Source: Channallabes apus
Taxonomy: Eukaryota; Chordata; Actinopteri; Siluriformes; Clariidae
DNA: 64,000 bases
Assembly: GCA_030522415.1 (NCBI GenBank)
Contig: CM060118.1
Span: forward strand, 18,657,151-18,721,150
Reading direction: 5' to 3'
The translations under genes and the position numbers were made by a program. The first letter of the stretch is position 1. Every line of letters begins with the position of its first letter. Shown here one piece after another: positions 63,913-64,000 of this stretch. Below the pieces are notes generated by a model, which ran no database searches, had not been told where the DNA came from, and saw only the letters and a list, made by a program, of their open reading frames with translations.

Positions 63913-64000
63913 ACGTGTTCAGTTTAATTAACTGCAGGACTGCTGTTTTTGACATTCAGAAACGGACACGTAAAATGTCTGATTTTTTGCGAGGCTATAC
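63913..64000 (+). other. msx3: msx3 3' UTR (partial)
   Basis: Sequence after the TAA at 63910-63912; no polyadenylation signal is reached before the window ends. Confidence 0.7.

Overview
The window looks like nuclear DNA of a teleost fish. Intron-containing genes with GT-AG splice sites, AATAAA polyadenylation signals, an AT-rich background, many Tc1/mariner and hAT DNA transposons, tRNA-derived SINEs, an L1-type LINE and di-, tri- and tetranucleotide microsatellites all point that way. The species cannot be named from sequence alone; an otophysan such as a catfish is only a guess. No prokaryotic features, rRNA, true tRNA gene or CRISPR array were seen.

Four protein-coding genes could be assembled by eye. 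(1) echs1 (569-15117, +, 8 exons, 291 aa), mitochondrial short-chain enoyl-CoA hydratase. (2) fuom (17789-27769, +, 6 exons, 154 aa), fucose mutarotase. (3) A prap1-like gene (28514-30034, -, 4 coding exons, 219 aa), a small secreted acidic protein with four PEEDxDxxYH-type repeats; it lies tail-to-tail with fuom. (4) msx3 (62802-63912, +, 2 exons, 268 aa), an Msx homeobox transcription factor. Mammals also have ECHS1, FUOM and PRAP1 together with PRAP1 in the opposite orientation, and mouse Msx3 lies in the same chromosomal region (from memory), so this is conserved synteny. The genes do not form one pathway: fatty-acid/valine oxidation, fucose salvage, a gut/lipid-type secreted protein and neural patterning.

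Region by region. 1-568 is the echs1 5' flank. Intron 1 of echs1 (660-12149) holds a nested stack of transposons: a 9.9-kb hAT shell (1345-11268, TSD CTGTACAG) contains a Tc1 element (1976-7584) that contains a nearly full-length L1 (2490-6459, 15-bp TSD). A second hAT (7588-10321, TSD TACTGTAT) landed on the Tc1 right end and itself carries another Tc1. Intron 4 of echs1 holds a Sleeping-Beauty-like relic. 15118-17788 is the echs1-fuom spacer, with a CTCF-like hairpin and the fuom promoter. Intron 1 of fuom (17874-26489) is a second transposon cluster: several Tc1 families, three hAT elements (two of them one nested MITE family), SINEs and a catalytic-core-deleted Tc1 reading frame of 143 aa.

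From 30035 to 62801 there are about 32 kb with no convincing gene apart from one weak secreted-type ORF near 35.0-35.3 kb, and only one recognisable transposon relic (about 43.3-44.0 kb). The contrast with the transposon-packed introns to the left is sharp and fits a regulatory landscape of msx3. Candidate regulatory blocks, a 221-bp tandem duplication, several hairpins and perfect palindromes, and microsatellites lie there. The msx3 promoter with two CCAAT boxes and a CT/CG tract precedes the homeobox gene, which ends just before the window does.
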